NCBI RefSeq assembly: GCF_003574625.1
Contig: NZ_QNUJ01000003.1
Location: 186,001 to 250,000, forward strand
Direction: 5' to 3'
Length of the DNA: 64,000 nt
Origin: Shinella zoogloeoides
GTDB lineage: Bacteria; Pseudomonadota; Alphaproteobacteria; Rhizobiales; Rhizobiaceae
Position 1 is the stretch's first letter; each line of letters begins with the position of its first letter. Both the position numbers and the translations under genes were made by a program. The notes beneath the pieces are model-generated. The model worked only from the letters and a program-made list of their open reading frames with translations. It was not told the DNA's origin and ran no database searches. Positions 54,366 to 63,332 of the stretch are shown here, one piece after another.

Positions 54366-56039
54366 ATGACAGAAACGACAGCCGGAACCGTCGAGACCTT
54401 CGACGTCATCGTCCTTGGCGCGGGCATCAACGGGGCGGGGCTCTTCCGCGATCTCTGCCTGCAGGGGCTGAAATGCCTGATCGTCGACAAGGCCGACTTC
54501 GGCTCCGGCACCAGCGCCGCCCCCTCGCGCCTCATCCATGGCGGCATCAAGTATCTGGAGACCGGCGAGCTCGGCCTCGTCGCGCAGTCGACGCTGGAGC
54601 GCAACCTCCTCCTGCGCAACGCGCCGCATTGCGTGGAGGCGCTGCCGACCTTCATCCCCTCCTTCTCGCTGACGAAGGGCGCCTTCGCGGCGCTGCGCAC
54701 GCTGCTCGGCTCCACCACCGCCCCGCGCAGCCGCGGCGCGCTCCTCATCAAGATCGGCCTTGCGCTCTACGATCTCTATGGCGCGCGCCATCGCGTCATG
54801 CCGAAGCACCAGTTCTTCTTCCGCCGCAAGGCGCTGGAGGAGATGCCGGCGATCACGCCGCGCATCGTCGCGGGCGGCATCTACTACGACGCCAAGATCA
54901 GCCGGCCCGAACGGCTCGTCTGGGAGCTGGTGCGCGACGGCCTCGACGCCAGCCCTGCCTCCCGCGCCATGAATGATACGACGCTGCTCGGGCAGGAAGA
55001 CGGCGTGCTGCGGCTGCGGGATCCGCGCGGTAGCGAGCGGTTTGCCCGCGCCGGCATCGTCGTCAACGGGGCGGGGCCGTGGATCGATCATGTTAACGAC
55101 ACGCTTGGCGTTCCCGGCAAGCTGATCGGCGGCACCAAGGGCTCGCATATCCTCCTGAGGCACCCGGAGCTGGTAGAAAGCCTGAAAGGCCGCATGATCT
55201 ATTTCGAGGCGGACGACGGCCGCATCTGCCTCGTCTACGATTTCCTCGGCCTCGCGCTCGTCGGCTCGACGGACATCAAGGCGGACAATCCCGATACGGT
55301 GCGCTGCGAAGAGGACGAGATCGACTATTTCCTCGCCAGCCTCCGCTCGCTCCTGCCGGCCCTGCATTTCGGCCGCGAGCAGATCGTCTACACTTATAGC
55401 GGCATCCGCCCGCTGCCGGCCTCCGATGCCAGCCAGCCGGGCCTGATCAGCCGCGACCATTCGGCGCCCGTGGCGGAGCCGGCGGAGGGCCGGCCGTTTT
55501 CCGTCATCTCGCTCGTCGGCGGCAAGTGGACGACGTTCCGCGGCTTTGCCGAGGAGGTGGCCGACACGATCCTTTCCCGCCTCGACCGGAACCGGGCGGT
55601 GAGCACGCAGATGCTGCCGATCGGCGGCGGGCGCGGCTTTCCGGTGGAGGCGGCGGAGCGGCGCGTGTGGATTTCCGGGCGCGCCGCGAAGAGCGGCCTG
55701 CCCGAGGCACGCGTCGAAGCGCTTCTTGCCCGCTACGGGACGATCGCCGATGCCGTTCTCGCGCATATCGAGAAGGTGGGAGATGCGCCGCTCGCCCATG
55801 TCGAAGGCTACGGCCGCGGCGAGATCGACTGGATCGCCCGCAACGAAATGGTCGAACATCTCGCCGACATCGTCATGCGCCGGACGACGCTCGCCATCGA
55901 AGGCAGGCTGACGGCCGAGGGGCTCGACGAGATCGCGGCAGTCGCCGCCGCCGCGCTGGGCTGGGACGAAGGCCGGTGGGAGGACGAGCTTGCGCAGGTC
56001 ACACGACACCTGACGGCATTCAACCGCGTAAACCTTTGA
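54366..56039 (+). CDS. GlpD-family FAD-dependent glycerol-3-phosphate-like dehydrogenase
   Basis: A 557-residue flavoprotein. VIVLGAGINGAGLFRDLCLQ is the FAD motif, GTSAAPSRLIHGGIKYLETG the second, GPWIDHVNDTLG and VGSTDIKADNPDT later ones. The C-terminal DAO_C-like extension (GLPEARVEALLARYGTIADA) is present. ATG 54366 has AGGA at 9 bp; ATG 54357 is closer to the upstream stop. It is likely coupled with the kinase and oxidises its phosphorylated product. It is more distant from EryB, so substrate probably differs. Confidence 0.88.
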   Translation: MTETTAGTVETFDVIVLGAGINGAGLFRDLCLQGLKCLIVDKADFGSGTSAAPSRLIHGGIKYLETGELGLVAQSTLERNLLLRNAPHCVEALPTFIPSFSLTKGAFAALRTLLGSTTAPRSRGALLIKIGLALYDLYGARHRVMPKHQFFFRRKALEEMPAITPRIVAGGIYYDAKISRPERLVWELVRDGLDASPASRAMNDTTLLGQEDGVLRLRDPRGSERFARAGIVVNGAGPWIDHVNDTLGVPGKLIGGTKGSHILLRHPELVESLKGRMIYFEADDGRICLVYDFLGLALVGSTDIKADNPDTVRCEEDEIDYFLASLRSLLPALHFGREQIVYTYSGIRPLPASDASQPGLISRDHSAPVAEPAEGRPFSVISLVGGKWTTFRGFAEEVADTILSRLDRNRAVSTQMLPIGGGRGFPVEAAERRVWISGRAAKSGLPEARVEALLARYGTIADAVLAHIEKVGDAPLAHVEGYGRGEIDWIARNEMVEHLADIVMRRTTLAIEGRLTAEGLDEIAAVAAAALGWDEGRWEDELAQVTRHLTAFNRVNL

Positions 56040-56125
56040 GCGCATTCAGCCGAAGGCATCTTTGCCCTTTTCCCGGTCTGGATCCTGTTGCATCTTCGCG
56101 GCTTGATTGCTTGCAGGAGGCCCCC

Positions 56126-57826
56126 ATGACGAAGATCGTCGATGATCCGGAAACCTTTGCCGCCTCGGCGCTGGCGGGGTTTTCCCGCGTCTATGAGCGC
56201 TACGTCCGGCTGGTGAAGGGGGGCGTGGTTCGCTCGACGGCGGTGCCTTCGGGCAAGGTTTCGGTCATCGTCGGCGGCGGGTCGGGGCATTATCCGGCCT
56301 TTGCGGGCTATGTCGGGCCGGGCATGGCCGACGCGGCGGTTGCCGGTGAGATCTTCGCCTCGCCTTCGACGGCGGCGGTCGCCCGTGTCTGCCGCAATGC
56401 GGACCATGGCGGAGGCATCATTCTCGGCTTCGGCAATTATGCCGGCGACGTACTCAATTTCGGCGTGGCGGCGGAGCGGCTGCGGGCGGAAGGCATCGAT
56501 GTGCGCATCGTCACGGTGACGGACGATGTCGCGAGCGCGCCCGCCGACCGGCACCTGCAGCGCCGCGGCATCGCCGGCGATTTCGTGGTCTTCAAGGTGG
56601 CGGGCGCGGCCGCAGAGGCGGGGCTTGCGATCGACGAGGTCGAGCGCGTGACACGACTTGCCAACAGCCGCACCTTTTCGTTCGGCGTCGCTTTCGGCGG
56701 CTGCACGCTGCCGGGCGCGAAGGACCCGCTCTTCACCGTACCGAAGGGCATGATGGCGCTCGGCCTCGGCATCCACGGCGAGCCCGGCATCCGCGACACC
56801 GACATCGTTCCGGCGCGCGATCTGGCGAGGCTCCTGGTCGAGACCGTCCTGGCGGAGCGCCCGGCCGGCGCGCGTCGCGCCGCCGTGCTGCTGAACGGCC
56901 TCGGCGCGACCAAATACGAGGAGCTCTTCGTGCTCTGGGGCGCGGTCGAAGGCTACCTGCAGGCGGCGGGCGTCGATCCGGTCGCGCCCGAGGTCGGCGA
57001 ATATGTCACCAGCCTCGACATGCAGGGCTGCTCCCTGACGGTGATGTGGCTCGACGAGGAGCTGGAACGCTACTGGCTGGCCCCGTGCGACACGCCCGTC
57101 TTCCGTCGCGGCGAGACTTTCCATACGCAGCCGGCGGCCGTGCGGGATCGTGCGGAAGACGAAGCGCCGACCTTCGGCCCCGCGACGCCCGCCTCGCAGG
57201 AAGGTGCCCGGTGCCTTGCGGGTATCCTCGACGCCATGGTGTCGGCCCTTGGCGAGGCGGAAGCCGAGCTCGGCAGGATCGATGCCTTTGCCGGCGACGG
57301 CGACCACGGCCAAGGCATGCGGCGCGGCGCGACGGCCGCGCGTGAAGCGATCCATCAGGCCGTTGCTGGCGGCGCGGGTGCGAGGAGCGCGCTGGCGGTG
57401 GCAGGCGATGCCTGGGCGGACCGTGCGGGCGGTACGTCGGGCGCGATCTGGGGGCTATTGCTCCGCTCCTGGAGCGGGGCATTCACCGACGACGCGGCCC
57501 CGACAGGGGCGGATATGGTGCGCGGCGCGCGCCTTGCCCTCGACGATGTGATGCGCCTCGGCGGGGCGAAGCCGGGCGACAAGACGCTCGTCGATGCGTT
57601 CGTGCCTTTCGTCGCCGCGCTGGAAGCGGCGAGCGCGGACGGTGCACTGCTGAAAGAGGCCTGGGCCAAGGCAAGCTCTGCCTGCGAAGAGGCGGCGCAG
57701 GCGACGGCGCCGCTTTCCCCACGGCTTGGCCGCGCCCGTCCGCTCGCCGAGCGCAGTATCGGCCATCCCGATGCCGGTGCGGTCTCGCTGGCGCTGATCG
57801 CAAGGACGATTTCGGCCCGATTGTGA
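56126..57826 (+). CDS. Fused DhaK-DhaL kinase, possible L-erythrulose kinase
   Basis: A 566-residue single-chain ATP-dependent dihydroxyacetone kinase family member. Domain 1 (about 1-330): SVIVGGGSGHYPAFAGYVGP, GNYAGDVLNFGVA and GIHGEPGIRDTDI, whose His binds the ketone substrate covalently. Domain 2 (about 365-566): FAGDGDHGQGMRRGATAARE with the Mg-binding Asp residues, and GGTSGAIWGLLL. Family members also include L-erythrulose 1-kinases (LerK). In this tetrose context that activity is plausible, not shown. GGAGGCCCCC precedes the ATG. A terminator follows. Confidence 0.87.
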   Translation: MTKIVDDPETFAASALAGFSRVYERYVRLVKGGVVRSTAVPSGKVSVIVGGGSGHYPAFAGYVGPGMADAAVAGEIFASPSTAAVARVCRNADHGGGIILGFGNYAGDVLNFGVAAERLRAEGIDVRIVTVTDDVASAPADRHLQRRGIAGDFVVFKVAGAAAEAGLAIDEVERVTRLANSRTFSFGVAFGGCTLPGAKDPLFTVPKGMMALGLGIHGEPGIRDTDIVPARDLARLLVETVLAERPAGARRAAVLLNGLGATKYEELFVLWGAVEGYLQAAGVDPVAPEVGEYVTSLDMQGCSLTVMWLDEELERYWLAPCDTPVFRRGETFHTQPAAVRDRAEDEAPTFGPATPASQEGARCLAGILDAMVSALGEAEAELGRIDAFAGDGDHGQGMRRGATAAREAIHQAVAGGAGARSALAVAGDAWADRAGGTSGAIWGLLLRSWSGAFTDDAAPTGADMVRGARLALDDVMRLGGAKPGDKTLVDAFVPFVAALEAASADGALLKEAWAKASSACEEAAQATAPLSPRLGRARPLAERSIGHPDAGAVSLALIARTISARL

Positions 57827-57868
57827 GCGGCTGCCCTTGCCTGAACGCAACATGTTCAGTGTGACATT

Positions 57869-57905
57869 GAGCCGGGCGTCGCGTGACGTCCGGCTCTTTT
57901 TCTTT
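57869..57905 (+). terminator. Rho-independent terminator after the fused kinase
   Basis: GAGCCGGGCGTC at 57869-57880 pairs with GACGTCCGGCTC at 57885-57896 (12 bp, one G-U), tetraloop GCGT, followed by TTTTTCTTTG. Ends the DeoR-kinase-dehydrogenase-DAK unit. Confidence 0.88.
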
Positions 57906-57913
57906 GTTCTGTA

Positions 57914-57937
57914 TGAAACATTATACGAGCTGTTTCA
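57914..57937. promoter_or_regulatory. Inverted repeat TGAAACA-N10-TGTTTCA, candidate operator
   Basis: Perfect 7-bp arms at 57914-57920 and 57931-57937, with a further TGAAAC at 57957-57962. It lies about 90-110 bp before the candidate promoter of the ApnO-like operon. No regulator gene is adjacent on the right; the DeoR protein at 51904 is a candidate. Confidence 0.6.
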
Positions 57938-58025
57938 ATCGCTTGAGTGCCTTCAGTGAAACTGAATTATCAAATAGTGGAAATGAGTATCACCACGCGA
58001 TATCACATATTCAGAGAGATAGTTA

Positions 58026-58054
58026 TTGACATGTTATACCAGTTGAGAAATATA
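58026..58054 (+). promoter_or_regulatory. Candidate sigma70 promoter of the ApnO-like/transport operon
   Basis: TTGACA at 58026-58031 matches the -35 consensus exactly; AATATA at 58049-58054 with 17-bp spacing fits a -10. The downstream gene starts at 58133. The region is AT-rich compared with its surroundings. Confidence 0.6.
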
Positions 58055-58132
58055 GCCTCACGCCGGGTGCCCGGTGGAGGAAATTCCGGCTGACCAACAC
58101 CGTCCGGCCGCATGAATTCAGGGAGGTCTTCG

Positions 58133-58960
58133 ATGACATCGATCGCGCTATTCGGTGCCGGTGGCAAAATGGGGTATCGGCTCGCCAAGAACCTCAAAGG
58201 TTCGCGGTTCGACGTCCGCCATATCGAGGTGAGCGATGCCGGCAAGGCGCGCCTTGCCGACGATCTCGGCCTATCCTGCGTTTCCGCCGATGAAGGTCTC
58301 GCCGGCGCCGATGTCGTCATCCTCGCGGTTCCCGACACGGCGATCGGCAAGGTTGCCAGCGGCATCGTCGACAAGCTGGCGCCCGGCACCATGATCGTCG
58401 TGCTCGATGCGGCCGCACCCTTCGCCGGCCATCTGCCGGAGCGGGCGGATATCACCTATTTCGTCACGCATCCCTGCCATCCGCCGATCTTCAACGACGA
58501 GACGGATCCGGCCGCCAAGCGCGACTTCTTCGGCGGCATCGCCGCCAAGCAGCATATCGTTTCCGCCCTGATGCAGGGCCCGGAAGAGGCCTATGCGCTG
58601 GGCGAGGAGGTCGCGAAGGTCATCTGGGCGCCGGTCATGCGCTCGCACCGCGTGACGGTCGAGCAGATGGCGCTGCTGGAGCCGGGCCTGTCCGAAACCG
58701 TCTGCGCCTCGCTCCTCGTCGTCATGCGCGAAGCCATGGACGAATGCGTGCGCCGCGGCGTCGCCAAGGAAGCCGCCCGTGACTTCCTGCTCGGTCACAT
58801 GAACGTCCTCGGCGCCGTCATTTTCGAGGAGACGCCCGGCGTCTTCTCCGATGCCTGCAACAAGGCGATCGAGTTCGGCAAGCCGGTCCTGATGAAGGAC
58901 GACTGGAAGCGCGTCTTCGAACCTGAAGAAATCGCCGCAAGTATCCAGCGCATCACGTGA
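58133..58960 (+). CDS. NAD-dependent oxidoreductase, 6-phosphogluconate dehydrogenase-like C-terminus (ApnO-like)
   Basis: A 275-residue Rossmann protein. IALFGAGGKMGYRLAKNL is the NAD motif, VVILAVPDTAIGKVASGI the next strand, and YFVTHPCHPPIFNDETDPAA a distinctive catalytic-region stretch. The C-terminal helical part (MALLEPGLSETVCASLLVVM) resembles 6-phosphogluconate dehydrogenases. From memory it resembles ApnO, D-apionate oxidoisomerase, which makes 3-oxo-isoapionate. The MocA-type dehydrogenase and ABC genes downstream support a branched-sugar pathway, but identity needs a database check. ATG 58133 has GGGAGG upstream. Confidence 0.82.
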   Translation: MTSIALFGAGGKMGYRLAKNLKGSRFDVRHIEVSDAGKARLADDLGLSCVSADEGLAGADVVILAVPDTAIGKVASGIVDKLAPGTMIVVLDAAAPFAGHLPERADITYFVTHPCHPPIFNDETDPAAKRDFFGGIAAKQHIVSALMQGPEEAYALGEEVAKVIWAPVMRSHRVTVEQMALLEPGLSETVCASLLVVMREAMDECVRRGVAKEAARDFLLGHMNVLGAVIFEETPGVFSDACNKAIEFGKPVLMKDDWKRVFEPEEIAASIQRIT

Positions 58961-58964
58961 ATAC

Positions 58965-59000
58965 CGGCGGGCTTCGGCCCGCCGCGGGGCGCAATGCCCC
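58965..59000 (+). promoter_or_regulatory. Two tandem intercistronic hairpins
   Basis: CGGCGGGC-TTCG-GCCCGCCG at 58965-58984 (8 bp, UUCG loop), then GGGGC-GCAAT-GCCCC at 58986-59000. They lie between the oxidoreductase and binding-protein genes without a T tract. Probable mRNA-stabilising or attenuating elements, analogous in position to the hairpin before eryG. Confidence 0.6.
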
Positions 59001-59004
59001 ATGA

Positions 59005-60018
<1,014 letters not shown>

Positions 60019-60084
60019 TCTTCGAGGGAGCGGGCGCGGGATGATCGTCATCCCGCGCCTCGCCATATGCCGGAGTACCCATCC

Positions 60085-60720
60085 ATGCGCTTCAAGGCCG
60101 CCGCCGTCATCGTGTTCGCATCAGCCCTCGGGCTCGCGGGCTGCAAGTTCGTCAAGACCGCCGACAAGGACAAGGAGGATCAGGCCGGCGCCTTCGATCC
60201 CGACAAACTTGTCGCCGAGATATGGGATGGCAAGGTCGTGCCCTATCTCGAAAAGCGCGCCGCGCCGCTGCCGGAGGTCCTTTCGGCGACGGCGGCCAAT
60301 GCCGACGAGGCGGGGCGGAAATACGGTTACAAGGCCAGGCAGGGCAACGCGCCCTGGACCTTCATCGCCAAGGTCGATGGGACGATCGTCGCGGAAGAGA
60401 CGAAATCGCGCGCCGGCTATGTCGACGTGGACGTCGACGGTGACGCCAAGGCGGATGTGCGCGTTTCGATCGGCCCGGCCATTCGCGGCACGGCGCTGCG
60501 CGACAGCCTGGATTTCGTGGACTTCAATTCCTTCAAGAACCAGATCGAATGGGCGCAGTTCGGCAAGTCGTTCAACACTTATGTGAACCGCACGCTTCTC
60601 GAAAAGCTGCCGCGCGAGGGACTGACGGGCAAGACGATCAAGGCGACGGGCGCCTATCCGCTGCCGGCCGCCGGCCAGTTGCCGCAGCTCGTTCCCGCCA
60701 CCATCACCATCGGAGGCTGA
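60085..60720 (+). CDS. DUF2291 lipoprotein of the second transporter locus
   Basis: A 211-residue protein with a lipoprotein signal: hydrophobic stretch then GLAGCKF, giving a lipidated Cys near residue 20. The mature part has FVDFNSFKNQIEWAQFGKSF and LTGKTIKATGAYPLPAAGQL, homologous to the DUF2291 protein at 47476-48126. The start at 60085 has GGAG upstream and places the signal at the terminus. Neighbouring a ribose-type transporter again points to a role in uptake. Its stop is 1 bp before the ATPase start. Confidence 0.83.
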   Translation: MRFKAAAVIVFASALGLAGCKFVKTADKDKEDQAGAFDPDKLVAEIWDGKVVPYLEKRAAPLPEVLSATAANADEAGRKYGYKARQGNAPWTFIAKVDGTIVAEETKSRAGYVDVDVDGDAKADVRVSIGPAIRGTALRDSLDFVDFNSFKNQIEWAQFGKSFNTYVNRTLLEKLPREGLTGKTIKATGAYPLPAAGQLPQLVPATITIGG

Positions 60721-60721
60721 C

Positions 60722-62266
60722 ATGAGCGGCATCGACGATGGCGAGGTCATTCTCGAACTGAAGGACATCACGAAGGCCTATTCCGGCATCGTGGCGCTGA
60801 AGAAGGCAAACCTGAAGCTGCGGCGCGGCGCGGTGAATGTGCTGGTGGGCGAGAACGGTGCGGGCAAATCCACCATGATGCGCATCATTGCAGGCGTCGA
60901 GCGGCCGACGCTCGGCGAGATATGGATGGAGGACGAGCGCATCACCCTCGACAGTCCCGCCGATGCGGTGCGCCACGGCATCGGCATCGTCTTCCAGGAG
61001 TTGAACCTCTTCGGCAATCTTTCGGTCGCGGAGAACATCTTCGCCACCCGCGAGATCACCCGTGGCATCCGGGGCATCGATCACAAGGCGCAGGTCGAGA
61101 AGGCGAACGAGTTCCTGAACCGCCTCGAAGCCGGCATCTCGGCCGATACGCTGGCCGAGGACCTGCCGATCGGCCAGCAGCAGCTCGTCGAGATCGCGCG
61201 GGCGGTCTCGCTCGATACTCGCATCCTCATCATGGACGAGCCGACCTCCGCCCTCAGCGCGGCGGAAGTCGATGTGCTCTTCCGGGTCATCGCCGACCTC
61301 AAGGCGCGCGGCGTCGCCATCGTCTATATCTCGCACCGACTGGAAGAGCTGATGCGCATCGGCGACTACATCACGGTGCTGAAGGACGGCCAGATCACCG
61401 GCCATGCTATGGTCAAGGATATCGACACGCGCTGGATCGTGCGCTCGATGATCGGTTCCGACGCCAAGGATTTCGCCAAGCAGGTCGACCATGCGCCGGG
61501 CGCGGAAGTCTTCCGCACGCAGGATATCTGCCTGCCACGCGCACAGGGCGGCTATGCGGTCGATCACGTCTCCATCGGCGTCCGCGCGGGTGAGATTCTC
61601 GGCATCTACGGCCTGATGGGCGCGGGGCGCTCCGAGCTTTTCGAATGCATCATGGGCCGGCACGAACATGCGACCGGCAAGGTCTTCGTCGATGGCAAGG
61701 AATTGAAGGGCCGCGATACGACCCGGCGCATTCGCGAGGGTCTGGCGCTGATCCCGGAGGACCGGCAGCGCGAAGGCCTCGTCCAGTCCATGTCGATTGC
61801 CGACAACCTTTCGATGGCAAGCCTCGGCCAGTTCGTGAGAGGCGGCTTCCATATCGATCTCAAGCTGGAGAAGAAGGCGATCCTCGATGCGATCCGCAAT
61901 CTCTCCATCAAGGCGAAGAACCCGGAACTGGACGTTACCTCCATGTCGGGCGGCAACCAGCAGAAGGTGGTGATCGGCAAGGCGCTGATGACCGGGCCGA
62001 AGGTGCTGCTGATGGACGAGCCGAGCCGCGGCATCGATGTCGGCGCCAAGGCGGATGTCTTCCGCACCATGCGGCGGCTGGCGGGCGAGGGGCTCGCCAT
62101 CCTCTTCTCCACCTCCGACCTCGAGGAGGTCATGGCGCTCTCCGACCGTATCGCCGTCATGAGCAACGGCCGCCTGGTGACGGTGGTGGATCGCAAGGAC
62201 GCTACCGAGGAGATGATCGTCTCGGCCTCCGCGGAGGGACATAAAACCAAAAGGATGCATGCGTGA
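60722..62266 (+). CDS. Ribose-type sugar ABC transporter ATP-binding protein
   Basis: A 514-residue RbsA-class double ATPase. First domain: Walker A GENGAGKSTM, LPIGQQQLVEIARAVS, LIMDEPTSALSAAEVD. Second: AGEILGIYGLMGAGRSELFE, MSGGNQQKVVIGKALM and LLMDEPSRGIDVGAKAD. It is close in architecture to EryE. The gene overlaps the permease start (TGATG). Energises uptake through the permease at 62266. Confidence 0.92.
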   Translation: MSGIDDGEVILELKDITKAYSGIVALKKANLKLRRGAVNVLVGENGAGKSTMMRIIAGVERPTLGEIWMEDERITLDSPADAVRHGIGIVFQELNLFGNLSVAENIFATREITRGIRGIDHKAQVEKANEFLNRLEAGISADTLAEDLPIGQQQLVEIARAVSLDTRILIMDEPTSALSAAEVDVLFRVIADLKARGVAIVYISHRLEELMRIGDYITVLKDGQITGHAMVKDIDTRWIVRSMIGSDAKDFAKQVDHAPGAEVFRTQDICLPRAQGGYAVDHVSIGVRAGEILGIYGLMGAGRSELFECIMGRHEHATGKVFVDGKELKGRDTTRRIREGLALIPEDRQREGLVQSMSIADNLSMASLGQFVRGGFHIDLKLEKKAILDAIRNLSIKAKNPELDVTSMSGGNQQKVVIGKALMTGPKVLLMDEPSRGIDVGAKADVFRTMRRLAGEGLAILFSTSDLEEVMALSDRIAVMSNGRLVTVVDRKDATEEMIVSASAEGHKTKRMHA

Positions 62267-63330
62267 TGACGACAGGAACGCAAACGGCCGCCGAAAACGG
62301 CCTCTCAACCGGATCGGCCCTGCTCACGCTGATGAAGCTGAGGACCTTCATCGCGCTCTTTGCGGTGATCATCTTCTTCTCGATCTTCGCGCCGAACTTC
62401 CTGTCGACCGCGAACATGATCCTGATGTCGAAGCACGCGACGCAGAACGCCTTCCTCGCCATCGGCATGACCTTCGTCATCATCACCGGCGGCATCGACC
62501 TTTCGGTCGGCTCCATCGTCGGCCTCTGCGGCATGATTGCCGGCGGGCTCATCATGTATGGTGTCGCCGTGCCCTTCGGCTACACGGTCTATTTCAACAT
62601 CGTCGAGGTCGCGGTCATCGTCATGGCGGTCGGCGTCCTGATCGGCGCGGTCAACGGCCTGCTGATCACCCGCCTCAATGTCGCGCCCTTCATCGCCACG
62701 CTCGGCACGCTCTATGTGGCGCGCGGCATGGCGCTGCTCTATTCCGACGGCCAGACGCTGCCCAATCTCACCGGCCGTGAAGACCTCGGCAACCAGGGCT
62801 TTTCCTATCTCGGTTCGGGCACGATCCTCGGCCTGCCGGTCTCCGTCTGGATCCTCATCGTCGTCGCACTGGGCGCGGCCTATTTCGCCCGCTTCGTGCC
62901 GCTCGGCCGGCACATCTTCGCCGTCGGCGGCAACGAGCGCGCCTCGCGCATGTCCGGCATCCGCGTCAACCGCGTGAAGATGTTCGTCTACATGTTCTCC
63001 GGCTTCTGCGCGGCCATCGTCGGCCTCGTCATCTCCTCGGAGCTGATGGCCTCGCACCCGGCGACCGGCACGAACCTCGAACTGAACGCCATTGCGGCGG
63101 CCGTCCTCGGTGGTACATCCATGTCGGGCGGGCGCGGCACCATCGGCGGCACGATCATCGGCGCCTTCGTGATCGGCATCCTCTCCGACGGTCTGGTGAT
63201 GATGGGCGTCAGCTCGTTCTGGCAGATGGTGATCAAGGGCCTCGTGATCATCGTGGCCGTGGTGGTCGACCAGGCGCAGCGCCGCCTCCAGCAGCGCGTG
63301 ACCCTGATGCAGATGGCAAAGGCAGGCTGA
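62266..63330 (+). CDS. Ribose-type sugar ABC transporter permease
   Basis: A 354-residue RbsC-type permease with about ten hydrophobic segments. ITGGIDLSVGSIVGLCGMIA and ERASRMSGIRVNRVKMFVY are family motifs, and GGTSMSGGRGTIGGTIIGAF is the C-terminal one. AAGGA at 62251-62255 is 10 bp before ATG 62266; a GTG at 62263 is also in frame. It is followed 2 bp later by the dehydrogenase gene. Confidence 0.92.
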   Translation: MTTGTQTAAENGLSTGSALLTLMKLRTFIALFAVIIFFSIFAPNFLSTANMILMSKHATQNAFLAIGMTFVIITGGIDLSVGSIVGLCGMIAGGLIMYGVAVPFGYTVYFNIVEVAVIVMAVGVLIGAVNGLLITRLNVAPFIATLGTLYVARGMALLYSDGQTLPNLTGREDLGNQGFSYLGSGTILGLPVSVWILIVVALGAAYFARFVPLGRHIFAVGGNERASRMSGIRVNRVKMFVYMFSGFCAAIVGLVISSELMASHPATGTNLELNAIAAAVLGGTSMSGGRGTIGGTIIGAFVIGILSDGLVMMGVSSFWQMVIKGLVIIVAVVVDQAQRRLQQRVTLMQMAKAG

Positions 63331-63332
63331 GC

